The notes below the pieces were generated by a model. The model made no database searches and was not told the origin of the DNA. It worked only from the letters and a program-made list of their open reading frames with translations. From Lota lota (Eukaryota; Chordata; Actinopteri; Gadiformes; Lotidae), in NCBI GenBank assembly GCA_026745465.1, contig JACYXH010000590.1, positions 1 through 64,000 of the forward strand: 64,000 nucleotides of DNA, read 5' to 3'. Of this stretch, positions 32,068 to 44,003 are shown one piece after another (position 1 is the stretch's first letter; each line of letters opens with the position of its first letter). The translations under genes and the position numbers were made by a program.

Positions 32068-32199
32068 CTACCAGCGCTCCCCTGGGCCGTCTGGGCCGCT
32101 GCGCTGGAGCCGGGCTGACACAATGTCTTGAAACACATCTCTAGTGGGACTGCTGATGTCTTCTGTGTCTCTCTCCATTTCTGTCTGACCAAAGACATC
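32068..32199 (-). CDS. Possible short terminal exon, mirror of 7675-7791
   Basis: A GCAG acceptor, DVFGQT, five extra codons including EMERD, then the same frame to GPGERW and a stop. Family unknown. Confidence 0.25.
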   Translation of the reverse strand, partial: DVFGQTEMERDTEDISSPTRDVFQDIVSARLQRSGPDGPGERW

Positions 32200-32200
32200 C

Positions 32201-32336
<136 letters not shown>

Positions 32337-32337
32337 T

Positions 32338-32414
32338 GAACTTTAATTCATCGTTTGGATGGAAGACTCAGGCCTAATGCTGTTGACACAGAGACATCGA
32401 TGACAGTCAGCTTC
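32338..32414 (-). repeat. KLTVID module, copy 6
   Basis: The acceptor is lost here: the minus strand reads CCTACATTGAAG, so AG has become AT. Confidence 0.6.
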
Positions 32415-32444
32415 AATGTAGGAAAGAGAGAGAGAGAGAGAGAG

Positions 32445-32527
<83 letters not shown>

Positions 32528-32530
<3 letters not shown>

Positions 32531-32608
32531 ACTTTAATTCATCGTTTGGATGGAAGACTGGCCTTATGCTGTTGACAGAGACACACATCGATGACAGTCA
32601 GCTTCCCT
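32528..32608 (-). repeat. KLTVID module, copy 7
   Basis: The acceptor CCTACAG is intact. It carries the same GTGTGTCTCTGTC variant as copy 3. Confidence 0.6.
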
Positions 32609-32609
32609 G

Positions 32610-32710
<101 letters not shown>

Positions 32711-32745
32711 CAGAGACAGAGACAGAGACAGAGACAGAGACAGAG

Positions 32746-33232
32746 AGATTATTCAGTACAATACAGATTGAGAGAGAGAGATTATTCAGTACAATACAGA
32801 TTGAGAGAGAGAGATTATTCAGTGCAATACAGATTGAGAGAGAGAGAGTGATTATTTAATACAACACAGATTGAGAGAGAGAGAGATTATTCAGTACAAT
32901 ACAGATTGAGACAGAGAGATTATTCAGTACAATACAGATTGAGAGAGAGATTATTCAGTACAATACAGATTGAGAGAGAGAGAGAGAGTATTCAGTGCAA
33001 TACAGATTGAGAGAGAGAGATGATTTAATACAACACAGATTGAGAGAGAAATTATTCAGTACAATACAAATTGAGAGAGAGAGAGAGAGAGAGAGATTAT
33101 TCATTACAATACAGATTGAGAGAGAGAGATTATTCAGTACAATACAGATTGAGAGAGAGAGAAAGATTATTCAGTACAATACAGATTGAGAGAGAGAGAG
33201 ATTATTCAGTACAATACAGATTGAGAATATAG
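32746..33232. repeat. Minisatellite with GA runs (ATTCAGTACAATACAGATTG units)
   Basis: About 14 units of 33-40 bases, the inverted counterpart of 21090-21370. Confidence 0.9.
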
Positions 33233-33471
33233 CTATTCTACTAAATACATATTGTAGAGAATGCTCATTTTCCACTGAATATGTCCCATTCCACTTTTGT
33301 AAATTTGAATTTAAATCAAAAATGTTTAGAAACATTTTATTATGTTAACAAAATGAACACTTCACATTGTCAATATTTTCTACTTCCTGTAGTCGATTGT
33401 AACTTGATATCGTTAAACATATAAAAAGCACGAACAAGAGGAGAGCGGACAGAGAGATGGAGAGAGAAATT

Positions 33472-33549
33472 AACTTTAACCGAACATTTAGATTGGAAGA
33501 CACAGGCCCAATGCTGTTGACACAGAGACATCGATGACAGTCAGCTTCA
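33472..33549 (-). repeat. KLTVID module, copy 8
   Basis: Intact acceptor and a long in-frame version like copy 5. Confidence 0.6.
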
Positions 33550-33659
33550 CTGTAGGAGAGAGGGAGGAAGAGGGAGAGAGGGGAGGATAGAGTGAGAGAG
33601 AGAAAGGGAAGGTGGGAGAGAGAGAGGGGGAGGGAGAGAGAGAATCACGAGAGTCAGGA

Positions 33660-33839
33660 TTGCGGGAACGAAGATACTACCGGGTGGAGAGTAACAACGA
33701 GCTGGCGCCGGCTGCTAGGAAGCGCGGTGGAGAAATAGGGAGCGTAGATTGGTGATTGCTGGCAGTGTGTGTAAACAGAAGCACGTGGAGAAGTGGCAGC
33801 CGGCAGCCGCTAGGTGGCGGCAGTGGACGGAGTGACGCA
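33660..33839 (-). mobile_element. Truncated solo LTR, inverted
   Basis: Shares the deletion junction and substitutions of 20467-20663. It is followed by module copy 9 (33840-33886), interrupted at the same base as copies 1 and 4. Confidence 0.75.
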
Positions 33840-33886
33840 CAGGCCCAATGCTGTTGACACAGAGACATCGATGACAGTCAGCTTCA
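33840..33886 (-). repeat. KLTVID module, copy 9
   Basis: Intact CCTACAG acceptor with a polypyrimidine tract (33890-34078 in minus-strand sense). Confidence 0.6.
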
Positions 33887-34079
33887 CTGTAGGAGAGAGG
33901 GAGGGAGAGGGAGGGAGGGGGGAAGAGGGGAGGTGGGAGAGAGAGAGAGGGAAAGGGAGGGGAAAAGAGGTAAAGAGAGAGTAGAGACACTGAGAGGGAA
34001 GGAGAGAGGGAGGGAGGGAGTGAGAGGAGGGGAAGAGAATGAGAGAAGGAGGGAGAGAGAGCGAAGGAGAGTAAGGAGA

Positions 34080-34290
34080 ATGTACCTATTCAACTGAATA
34101 CATATTGTACTGAGAATGTACCTATTCTACTGAATACATATTGTACTGAGAAGGTACCTATTCTACTGAATACAAAGGGTAATAAAAGTTTAATAGAAGA
34201 GTTCTCAACAGCTTTATTCTTTGTCATTCATTGGTTGCTATAACTATATAAGCCTATAAAGTGTAATAAAGGTTTAATAGCGCACCGCGG
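34080..34290 (-). repeat. 35-bp minisatellite and short 88-bp repeat, right arm
   Basis: Counterparts of 5905-6065 and 5714-5904. Confidence 0.85.
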
Positions 34291-35574
34291 TGACGTTAGT
34301 TGGGCGATGTTGTCTTCAAAACAAAATAGGTGGTTGAAATAGATTTGGTTCAGATTAGTCTTGGTGTAAAGACCGGACATTGGACAATATTTCACACTAT
34401 TAGATCGCTGATAATGATATTCGTGTAGAAAATCCCTCCGATTCTTCACTGACACGGACGTGGCGCGACAGTGTATGACGCAGAATGCCTGCAGAAGAGC
34501 GCGTCCATGAGTCCATCCGAGCTGCTGAAGGAACGCGGAAGGCGCGGGCACGCTACCGCCGTGTTGTTCCCGCGGCTGGTCTCTTCTCATTGGTTGGCCA
34601 CATCCACGCTACCTGTGCTGTGTGAGGTTCAGAGGCTGACACCTGATACTGCCTCGTGAGCAGCATCAACGTGATGTACTGGCGGCTCAGACCGCTACAA
34701 AAGACAACTAAACACTGGTTCACTTGAGGAGAAGCATTTAGCATCTAACACAAGTTATTGTTACTTATACCACGTTCACCATCATGAGACTTATTACACT
34801 CATCTATTCTCAAATCCTATTTTTTCTCCTAATAAACTTAACGATGAACTATACAATATGAAGATCGGACCCTATTTAATCACCCATGTAAAAAAGCACT
34901 GCTCTTTAAAAACAGTCAAGTAAACCATGGGCTTAATAAGTTCAATTAGCTTGTTGCTTTTAGCGGGGGTGTACAAAGGGGCGGGAACAAAGCTGAAGCT
35001 TGATTGACTTTATTAATGAGCGAGTTGAGAGCGGCGCGTGCGGTCGTTTGATTGGACCACAGGATCCAGTGAGTGACAGGTGGGACGGTCTCTGGCTCGA
35101 GCCAAACGGAGGAGACGGTTGTACAGCTTGTGTTGGGTTTCAAACCCATCCCGTGTTCCCCTTCCGCGCACATTGGTTCACGAGTACAACGCGGGTGAAA
35201 TGACGTGATTGGCTGGAAAACAAGTTCCCCATGATTCCCACAACGTGGCCGGGCATGTGTGAGAGCACGGAGAGCAGTAGTCCCAGACGTCCATTCCAAA
35301 CAGCGATCTGGTGACAACACGCCCTTGTCACTAAGGCCAATAAGCTGCAGCGGTTTCCTTCACATCGACATAGATCACACGTTGACAATAAGCCGCCCTT
35401 GCTGCTTGTGGGACTTTACAAAGAGGCGTTCCCTCCCACCTAGACGCGGCTCGCGCGTGGGCGGGGCTTTGTGTAGCCCCGCCCACCGGTTCAATTGGTT
35501 TGTGGAGGGGCGGGGTCAGTCAGTCAGTCAGTCAGTCTCTCTGCATGGAGAGCAGTAGTACCAGACGTAGGAAT
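34291..35574. other. GC-rich core, right-arm copy
   Basis: Counterpart of 4431-5713, with scattered substitutions and a longer (GTCA)n tract near 35517-35535. No gene recognised. Confidence 0.5.
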
Positions 35575-36260
35575 AATAAAGAATAATAACGAATAAAGCT
35601 GTTGAGAACTCTTCTATTAAACCCTCATTACCCTTTATAATTAGGCTTATATAGTTATAGGAACCAACAAATAATAAAGAATAAAGCTGTTGAGAACTCT
35701 TCTATTAAATCTTCATTATCCTTTATAATTAGGCTTGTATAGTTATAGGAACCAACGAATAATAAAGAATAAAGCTGTTGAGAACTCTTCTATTAAACCT
35801 TCAATACCCTTTATAATTAGGCTTATATAGTTATAGGAACCAACGAATAATAAAGAATAAAGCTGTTGAGAACTCTTCTATTAAACATTCATTACCCTTT
35901 ATAATTAGGCTTATATAGTTATAGGAACCAACGAATTATAAAGAATAAAGCTGTTGAGAACTCTTCTATTAAACCTTCATTACCCTTTATAATTAGGCTT
36001 ATATAGTTATAGGAACCAACGAATAATAAAGAATAAAGCTGTTGAGAACTCTTCTATTAAACCTTCATTACCCTTTATAATTAGGCTTATATAGTTATAG
36101 GAACCACGAATATTAAAGAATAAAGCTGTTGAGAACTCTTCTATTAAACCTTCATTACCCTTTATAGGCTTATATAGTTATAGGAACCAACAAATAATAA
36201 AGAATAAAGCTGTTAAGAACTCTTCTATTAAACCTTCATTACCTTTATAATTAGGCTTAT
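35575..36260 (-). repeat. 88-bp tandem array, right arm
   Basis: About eight units. It is interrupted at 36260 by a solo LTR and resumes at 36791-36850. Confidence 0.95.
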
Positions 36261-36790
36261 TGTTAAGGTACAGAGCTAGGACCCAAACGCGAGACACCAA
36301 GACAGAGATGGAGTGGGGTCGAAAGGGATTTATTTACAGCAAAAGACAAGGGCAGGTGGATAGTAGGTCGATGAATGTAGACAGGCGAGTGGTCCTTTAG
36401 CAGGGAAGGTAGACAGACGAGTGAAGGCTGGAGTCGGGATGGAACCGGGAGGACTAGAGGAGAAGGACACGCGGGTTAGACAGGCAAGGACTGGGTAACT
36501 AGAACTAGAACTAGAACTAGGACTAGAACTAGAACTAAAACTAAAACTAAGCTAAGCTAAGCTAAGCTATCACTAGAACACTGGAACAAGGTACTGACTT
36601 AGTAAAGTGTAACGACGAACTGGCGCCGGCTGCTTGATGAGGCGGGAAGAAGTAGGGTGCGTTGATTGTAGATTGGAGACCGGTGTGTAGAGCGGAGAGC
36701 ACGAGGGTAGTTGGTGACGGAAAGGTAAACAAAGGCACATGGGGAAGTGACAGCCGGCGCCACTAGGTGGTGGCAGAGTGTCTCGTTACA
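36261..36790 (-). mobile_element. Solo LTR with 5-bp target duplication
   Basis: 530 bp, TGTTAAGG at the left edge and CGTTACA at the right, flanked by CTTAT on both sides (36256-36260 and 36791-36795). The 88-bp unit without the insertion shows a single CTTAT. It contains a short (GAACTA)n run near 36500. It is absent from the left arm, so it is younger than the inverted duplication or was lost there. Confidence 0.9.
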
Positions 36791-36850
36791 CTTATATAGT
36801 TATAGGAACCAATAAATAATAAAGAATAAAGCTTTTGAGAACTCTAGCCA

Positions 36851-37646
36851 TACTCTTGGTGCATGGCGATGCGTCTCATACACAGAACGCACAGATTATT
36901 GTATTTTTATAGGTCTATATTCCTAGTTTGAGAGACAAAGTCTCGCTCTGAACCACAATCAGGGTTTTCTTTCTGCATTATGTGATTATTCTAGTAACGT
37001 TGACTAAATAGCAAATGTTACGAAGTTTAAGATCATAGAAGACATACTAAGACCGAAAAAGATAAGTGTTTATATTGGTAATGATAAGAATTGTTGGTAA
37101 TATAATTATTTAGAATAATGAGCACTGTCAATAACCTCCAGCCTACTTTTATATATAAAAAGTATATATTTAAAGTAATAATAACTCATGTAAAAGTAAA
37201 AGTAGTCATCAGATAATGACTTGAGGAAGAGTAAGAAAGTATCTAGTGAAAAGACTACTCAAGTACTGAGTTACTTCATAAGAAATGATTTATTGTTGTA
37301 ATAAGCAGAGCAAGATTAAAGTAAATAGACACATTACATTGTATATGCTTGTCTAATAGACATTAACAACATATAAAATAGCATGTATCCCTTCAAATAA
37401 AACACAGAATAACACATTCAATCTTAACAAAAAAAAAAGGAAAATACACCCACAATAAATCTCTCGCCTCCATTTTTATTTCACACAGACTTGAGTAAAA
37501 TCACACCAAAGTATGTAACATAAAAAAAATGTAAAACGTTATTGAAGTAAATGAGAGAAAATATAACTTTTTCGTGTATTTATGTGTGTGTGTGTGTGTG
37601 TGTGTGTCCGCCTGCCCACCCACCGGAGCGAGTGAGTGTTTTTTTT
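36851..37646 (-). other. B30.2 3' flank, right arm
   Basis: Counterpart of 2746-3750: hAT-like fragment (37165-37280), AT-rich tail and a short (GT)n near 37583-37607. No gene seen. Confidence 0.6.
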
Positions 37647-38197
37647 CTACAACTGACACAGAGACACTGAGGCACCACCCCATACACCAAACCCAGGGAG
37701 GAGGTCCTCCTGGGTGAAGGTGGACTGGAAGGTGTGGATGTGTGTCAGAGTGTCTGAGGACCCTCCTACATCTGGGGACACTCTGTAGAAGGACAGAGTG
37801 CCAGCAGGCCGGTCCAGATACACTCCTACTCTGTTAGAGCCAGCGGGGGGGAGACTTATGACTGTTCCAATACCGTTGTACTGGGCAGAGTAACCATAAT
37901 CATGACAAAGAAGACTCCAGGACTTGTTGTTCCCTCCAAGCAAGCTGTCATCACTCCCACTTTTTATTGTGATTCCTCTGTATGTCACTCCTATAGAAAC
38001 AAGTCTTTTCCACTCTACCTCCCAGTAACAGCGGCCAGTCTGACCCTCTCTACATGACACCTGGTAGCAGGAGTCAAATCTCTCTGGGTGATCAGGATAC
38101 AACTGATCCTCTCTAACCCACGTCACCTTTCTGTTGTCCTCAGACAGAGAGAGTTGTCTGTGGGCTGTGTTTGGGTCCAGTGTGAGTTCACAGGCAT
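37647..38197 (-). CDS. B30.2 terminal exon of the minus-strand TRIM
   Basis: A 551-nt exon with a phase-1 AG acceptor, opening ACELTLDPNTAHRQLSLSED, with CYWEVEWK, GVTYRGI and RVGVYLDRPAGTLSF, and a stop after SVSLCQL. It is open throughout. The upstream exon at 38494 ends in a phase-1 GTAAGT donor 297 bases away, so the two would splice into one TRIM. That exon is frameshifted, so the domain may not be translated. Confidence 0.85.
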
Positions 38198-38370
38198 CTG
38201 ATGGGAGAACAAGACATGATTAGCTGCTGAACCATTCTTCATCACTTAAAAATACACACATATACATTGCACTCAACCTTTAAAGGGACACCTGTGTGAA
38301 CAACAGACTGAACAAGCTGAGCTCACATACAGGCTGGAAATTAACTGTTGGAGCCATAGAACTAGTTCAT

Positions 38371-38378
38371 TAATACTA

Positions 38379-38410
<32 letters not shown>

Positions 38411-38493
38411 GGTGTGGGATTGAGCACCGTATCATACCGGTGACACCGGATATTGGACAAGCCTGAGATTAATCAAACTAAACAGACACTTAC
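38371..38493 (-). other. Intron part between the TRIM exon and B30.2 exon, with (AT)n
   Basis: Contains an AT run near 38379-38404 and the GTAAGT donor at 38493-38488 (minus strand). Confidence 0.6.
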
Positions 38494-39266
38494 ACTTCTT
38501 TAGAGCTGATTTCAGGTCAAGCACCATCTTCATATCCATGTTCAGTGTCTCCCCCAGCTGATCCAGGGATCTCCTCAAGGTCCCTACGTATGACGGAGGA
38601 CGGACCTCCACCGTTGTCCAGTCCCTGGTGGGTGGAGGATTCTTCAGGGATCTGAAGGTCTGGAGGAAGTGGAGGTGGTCTTCAGTGTGTGAGAGCTGCT
38701 CACTTCAAATTCCTCCTTTAGAGGTACAACAGGATGGGACTTGTGGTCCGTCACTGTGCAGTACAGACACACACACACCTGCTCAGTCTGGCAGAAGAGC
38801 TCCAGAAGTCGGTCGTGTTTCTTACACATCCTGTCTTCCAGACGGTCCCTAGGCTCGACCAGCCGATGTTTCTTCAGGCGTGCGACTCTCTGATGAGGCT
38901 CCAGGTGGGTTTGGCAGTAAGAGATAAAACACACTAGGCAGGACTTCACAGCCTTCAGCTGGGTCCCAGTACAGACATCACAGGGAACTTCTCCTGGTTC
39001 AACACAAGGCTGCTCTGTGACTCGTACAGACCTTCTAAACTGATCAGCCATCTCTGATATGAAGGTATTGACCTGTAAATCAGGTCTTGTCTGGAACAGT
39101 TTGTTACAAACAGGACATTTATACTGGACTTGGCCATCCCAGTGTGTTGTTATACAGGTTCTGCAGAAGTTGTGTCCACATGGTGTGGTGACTGGGCTGT
39201 TGAACACATCCAGACAGATGGGACATGAAAGGTTATCCTCAAACCAGGAAGAATTGGATGCCATTC
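38494..39266 (-). pseudogene. finTRIM exon with the coiled coil deleted
   Basis: ATG at 39264 follows an ACTAG acceptor. RING (CPICLDVF...CGHNFCRTC...CPVC), B-box 1 and B-box 2 are intact. After EEFEV the sequence jumps to what should be KQLSHTEDHLHF, a loss of about 295 bases compared with 18425-18723. The breakpoints lie in the similar GAAGTGA/GAGGTGA. The loss is not a multiple of three, so reading ends 14 codons later (206 residues in all). The rest of the exon (to ETLNMDMK...LKSALKK) and its donor survive. A RING/B-box-only product could still be made, without coiled coil or B30.2. Confidence 0.85.
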
Positions 39267-39964
39267 CTAGTAAAAAAATTTTTTTTACATTTAATTACCA
39301 TTTTAACTATACGTTATATGTTGTATACATGTAATAATGTGTTAATATTCATAAATGTGTTGTTATTTCAAGCAAAGCTCTTGAGCCAACAGGTCGGTAC
39401 AACAGCACTGAACATAAACACACTGGTCACTATGGACTCTCACACCGCTACCACCGCGAATGAAGGAGCCTTTGTTCCTCAAATACCGCTTGCAGCGCCG
39501 GGTACGTCGGAGCTCATCGATACTTAGATTAGATTACACTTTACATACAACGGTGTGTAATAGTATCATGGGACCACCCCCAGGGGCCTCGGTTAATACC
39601 CGGTTTCGGGACCCATCCCTACTCACGCATGCGTCCTCCTCGTTTAGAACACCCTGATGCTTTAACACCAAACTAACTTTGTTAAAGTCCCGTGTTGGCC
39701 TCGCCTGGTCGGGTTCAACCAACGCGAAAGCGCACAGAGCGCGGCCCCGCGCTCCAAACAGCACGCCGAGCACTGAGCACGCGCTGGTGGAACCCGACGA
39801 GGCGACACAATAGAGCACGTGAAGGTTGGTTTCGCTAAGCATCAACATCACGTGTTCACACGGAGCGCAGGAGACCCGTGTGGGGCTAACGCTACAGTAC
39901 AACATGGCGCACTGCAGACAGGACGGCAATAATGAGGATTAGAGGTTCAATGTGTTGGACCCAC
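39267..39964 (-). other. Leader intron of the minus-strand TRIM
   Basis: 39267-39480 matches 17640-17863 inverted, and 39720-39964 matches 16026-16275 inverted. The roughly 1.3 kb with the hAT end and foldback is absent here, replaced by unrelated sequence at 39480-39720. Confidence 0.6.
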
Positions 39965-40145
39965 CTTGGAATGTTTCTGTCCCGGCTCTCTGCTTTAAAA
40001 CGTCTTGTTCTTCGTCTCCGGAGAGGCTAACGCGTCCACGTCGTCTCTTCGTCATGTCGTCGGTTGGATTTCCGTAAACTTCCGTTTCCTGAACAAGAGA
40101 GAGGGGTCTTTATATAGAGCTCCTGGCTCGAGCCCGCCCCATCAG
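39965..40145 (-). promoter_or_regulatory. TRIM leader exon and core promoter
   Basis: The donor CCAAG/GTGGGT is at 39965-39964. On the minus strand a GGGGCGGGC box (40140-40132), CTATATAAAG near 40117 and GGAAACGGAAGTTT at 40090-40077 reproduce the layout of 15831-15890. Confidence 0.6.
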
Positions 40146-42128
40146 TACGACACTTCCGGTCTGAGTTTGGAGTACTCCGGAAGAGACGATACGAACGTTC
40201 CATACACAGCCTCACCGTTTCCTCTACTCTCACCGTGCGTGTGCGTTACGCCGTCGCCGTCGTCGTTCGTTTCGATCTCGTTCACCGTTTGTCTGTCCGT
40301 CTCGATGCTTCTCTCCGTTCCTTCACTCCGTTTGTCCGTCGTCGTTTTCTCCGTTCTTTGTTTTTTTTTTGTTATCAAAAATATCAATTGATATTTACAT
40401 TATCATTCTGGTATAAATAATAACATGCAACAATCACATACACACCCAAAATAATCCTGCTCACCATACACATCATAGGAGGAGGAGAAGGAGAAGGAGG
40501 AGGAGGGGGGAGGAATTGGAGAAGAGAGGAGGAGGGAGGAAGTGGAGGGTAGGGGGGGGAGGAGGTGGTTTATGTGTAATAGGTGGATGAGGAAGAGGGA
40601 GAAAAGCTAATATTTTAAATGAAATACGTGCAACTTTGTTTGATCACGTATCAACCACGGGTTGACCATGACAGAAGCCGGCCAAACTAATAATTGCACT
40701 GATGAGGAAAAGGAAAAAGCCTTCTACCAATGTTCTATCCATGTTCAGTAGGACTCCTGGTGGAACCTGGGTTGTGAGTGCAGCTCACACATCAATGGCA
40801 GACAATACATTACCTGTGCATTGGAACACACACACACACAATAATCACAACACTCAAAGTTTTACCAGTTCACACACTTTGCTGTACTGTATTAAAATAA
40901 GGTTAACCTAGAAAATGCTGAATTGATTTGATAGATTTACTGTAGTGTTTATAACTGTATGGTGGGGATCAAGAGGAGCAGCAACATGTGAGGGCGCGTT
41001 TTTTCTAGCTCTGCACGTGGGGAACTTTATTTACAAATTAAATTGATGATATAACCCCGGATGTGATTGGTTCCTGCATCGGAAATGCCGAGGATCCTGA
41101 TTGGCGCGGAACCCGTCATCGTCCAATCCGGAGCGAGCAATGCGGGAACTGAGGAGCGCTACAGAGCGGCCAGCTCAACAGGCGGGGCAGCTAGGACTTT
41201 GAGCTCGGCCACTGAGCCTCTCTCTTATGTCGGTAGAGACGGTGAGACCTTAATGAGTGGAAATGAGGAAAGTGAGCCACGTGTTAGCTAGCTGGGGACT
41301 GGGCCAGGATAAGACCTCAAAGCAAACTGAAACACACGCAGCCTTTTCTTTGTCAGCGACACTAGGAGCAGGGCTGCTGTTTCAACTGTGTATTTTGGAG
41401 TCCTCCTTTAGTTAGGTTTGTTTCTTTGATCTGAACAGCATCCACATGGCACCTTTTTCCCCTTTGTAGTTCGCCTCCTCTATTTGTGTGTGTGTGTGGT
41501 TGGTTATCCAAGTTCCTTGTTAATAAATAACATTGCCAAAAATACCTGGTTTTATGTTGCCTCCCCTTTCTCTAGCGAGCTGGGATGTAACACATTAGAT
41601 GTTGAAGTCATCCCAACACATTTCAATTGTTTTTGGCTTTGTCTCGCTTGCTTCTATATATTATGTGAATAAATAAGTAGGCCCACTACATTTATAATGG
41701 TTAAAATAGCGTGTACAAAACTCTGTTAATAAGCATTAACCAACACTTAACTTTGAAAACAAAATACCCTTTTGAAATTAATGAAATAATCAAACAGTCA
41801 CAGAAATACCAGTTCGGTTTAGAATTTATTGTCGTCTAGCCTTTACACCAAATTACAAAAAACTATCAATGAATCAATGAAAGTATCAAAACTATTGAAT
41901 AAAAACAGTTACATTTACAATCAATCAATATCAAAATTTTTAACTTTGTAGAACCTGCTCAGTTAACCCTATGGAAGATCTTAAAAGACACTTCCTCTCA
42001 TTGTACATCCATAGGTCCAGATGCATGTATTCCAAATGTACATCCAGATAACTGGTCATCATCAACAAACGTTTCATCAAGAATTATAACCTGCATGCAA
42101 ACCTCAGTCAGCCGGTCTATGTGTGTGG
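40146..42128. other. Intergenic region, no gene supported
   Basis: 40195-40350 resembles 24950-25100 in reverse. 40480-40580 is GGA/GAGG-rich. A CpG-richer island with reversed CCAAT boxes lies at 41060-41290 and could be a promoter, but no exon follows it. The rest is AT-rich. Confidence 0.5.
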
Positions 42129-42679
42129 CTACAACCGACACAGAGACACTGAGGCACTTTTAGTGCATAACCCAACTCCAAGATAGAGGTCCTCCTGGGT
42201 GAAGGTGGCCTGGAAGGTGTGGATGTGTGTCAGTGTGTCTGAGGACCCTCCTACATCTGGGGACACTCTGTAGAAGGACAGAGTGCCAGCAGGCCGGTCC
42301 AGATACACTCCTACTCTGTTAGAAGGCTCAGGGAGAAGCGGGAATGTTCTAATACCATTGTGCCAGGCAGTGTAACCACCATCATGACAATAAAGAATCC
42401 AGGAATTGTGATTCCTTCCAAGCCTGCTTTCACCAGCACTTCCTCTTCTTTTGATTCCTCTGTATGTCACGCCTATCTCAACACGTTGTTTCCTCTCTAC
42501 CTCCCAGTAACAGCGGCCAGTCAGAGCCTCTCTACACAACACCTGGGGCCAGTATTCAAATCCCTCTGGGTGATAAGGATACGACTGCTCCTCTCTAACC
42601 AGTGCCACCTTTCTGTTGTCCTCAGACAGAGAGAGTTGTCTGTGGGCTGTGTTTGGGTCCAGTGTGATTTCAAAGGCAT
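42129..42679 (-). CDS. B30.2 terminal exon of the rearranged TRIM
   Basis: 551 nt, phase-1 acceptor, start AFEITLDPNTAHRQ, with CYWEVERK, GVTYRGI and RVGVYLDRPAGTLSF, and a stop after SVSLCRL. Intact. It would splice to the exon at 43281 (GTAAGT donor, phase 1). Confidence 0.85.
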
Positions 42680-43280
42680 CTGACGGAAAAAAAAAAAGAC
42701 ATGATTAGAATAATTACCATTATTATATACACTTTAACTTTTAAAAAGGTTCCAATACAGACATTGTAATACACCTTCAAAGATACACCTGTACGTACCC
42801 ATAAGTATACATACGTACAATTTCAAATAAGGATTTTTCCCCCTAGTTCTAATAAAGACCATCACCACTAATAGTAGTAGTTTAAATCCAACATGAAATA
42901 AATGCATCGTTATAATCATTTAATAAATATGTTATGTTATGTCTAATATGATAGTAATAATTAAATTAATAAAGATTATATATCACCACAAATTATAGTA
43001 AGTAATACATTCATAATAATAAATAGGCCTAGTAAGAATGATGATAATAAAACAGTAGTCTAGAGTGCAATTTAAAATACACACAATAAAAACATTTTTT
43101 AAAGTTTGTATCATGATTGATTTTGTCCAATCATAACAACCACGCTACTATTTATCATAATTAATAAATAACACTAAGAATACCTATTGTTTTACGGACT
43201 TCACCTACTGCTGTGTGGATGGACTTTCCATCTAAACAGTTGGTGTGTGTTGTGATGAATCAAACGGATAAGACACTTAC
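42680..43280 (-). other. Intron of the rearranged TRIM
   Basis: AT-rich 600 bases between the phase-1 donor and acceptor. Nothing else seen. Confidence 0.6.
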
Positions 43281-44003
43281 ACTTTTTTAGAGTTGATTTC
43301 AGGACAGGCAGATTCTTCAAATCCATGTTCAGTGTCTCCTCCAGCTGATCAGCTTTGTAAAATCTTCCTGGGGAGAAGCTCTGCCTCGTGAGAACACATA
43401 TACATTGTGTAAATCTCTTAGGGTTGTCTGGGAGTTTCTTCACTACATCTCCATCATGTACTTGTTTTCCATCCTCAGACAGGATGAGATGGGGATGAGC
43501 TGTATCAGGATCCAGAGTCACACCTACTTCATACTGCTGGACCCTCTTCAGTTCAGCAGCACACATCTTCTTTATCTCCATATTCAGTGTCTCCTGCAGC
43601 TGATCCAGGGATCTCCTCAAGGTCCCTACGTATGACCGAGGACAGACCTCCACTGTCGTCCAGTCCCTGGTGGGTGGAGGATCCTTCAGGGATCTGAAGG
43701 TCTGGAGGAAGTGGAGGTGGTCTTCAGTGTGTGAGAGCTGCTTCACCTCTGAGCTTCTATTGGTCAGAACTTGTATTTCCTGCTCCAGCTCTTTGATGAG
43801 GTCTTCAGCTTCTTTCTCTGAGGATTTCAGTTTTGCTTCAATCGTTTTGTTGAGAACCTCCCGCCACTTTTCAATGGAGCGCATCAGAGCAGTGAAGATC
43901 TGCACACCCTCGGCTAACTCGTTTGCTGCATCTGAATTCCTGCAATCTACTGTGTCTTTGATCTCCTTAATCTTTCGTTTTCTCTCCTGGATCATCTGAT
44001 CAT
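43281..44003 (-). CDS. Rearranged TRIM exon: coiled coil, half SPRY, repeated coiled-coil end
   Basis: The open frame starts at QMIQERKRKIKEIKD (coiled coil), runs through LRRSLDQLQETLNMEIKK and PRY (VGVTLDPDTAHPHLILSEDG) into SPRY, and stops at SPGRFYK. It then jumps back to DQLEETLNMDLKNL...LKSTLKK, a second coiled-coil end, and a phase-1 GTAAGT donor. Spliced to 42129 it would give one and a half B30.2 domains in frame. RING and B-boxes are missing: a TCCAG sequence at 44007-44004 could act as an acceptor, but no RING exon lies within about 5 kb upstream. Either a fragment or a chimera made by unequal crossing-over. The frame is open across the join. Confidence 0.65.

Noticed and set aside
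41067..41291. 74-codon frame as a first coding exon
   Set aside because: Lies in a CpG-richer stretch with CCAAT boxes, but there is no homology, donor or following exon to support it.
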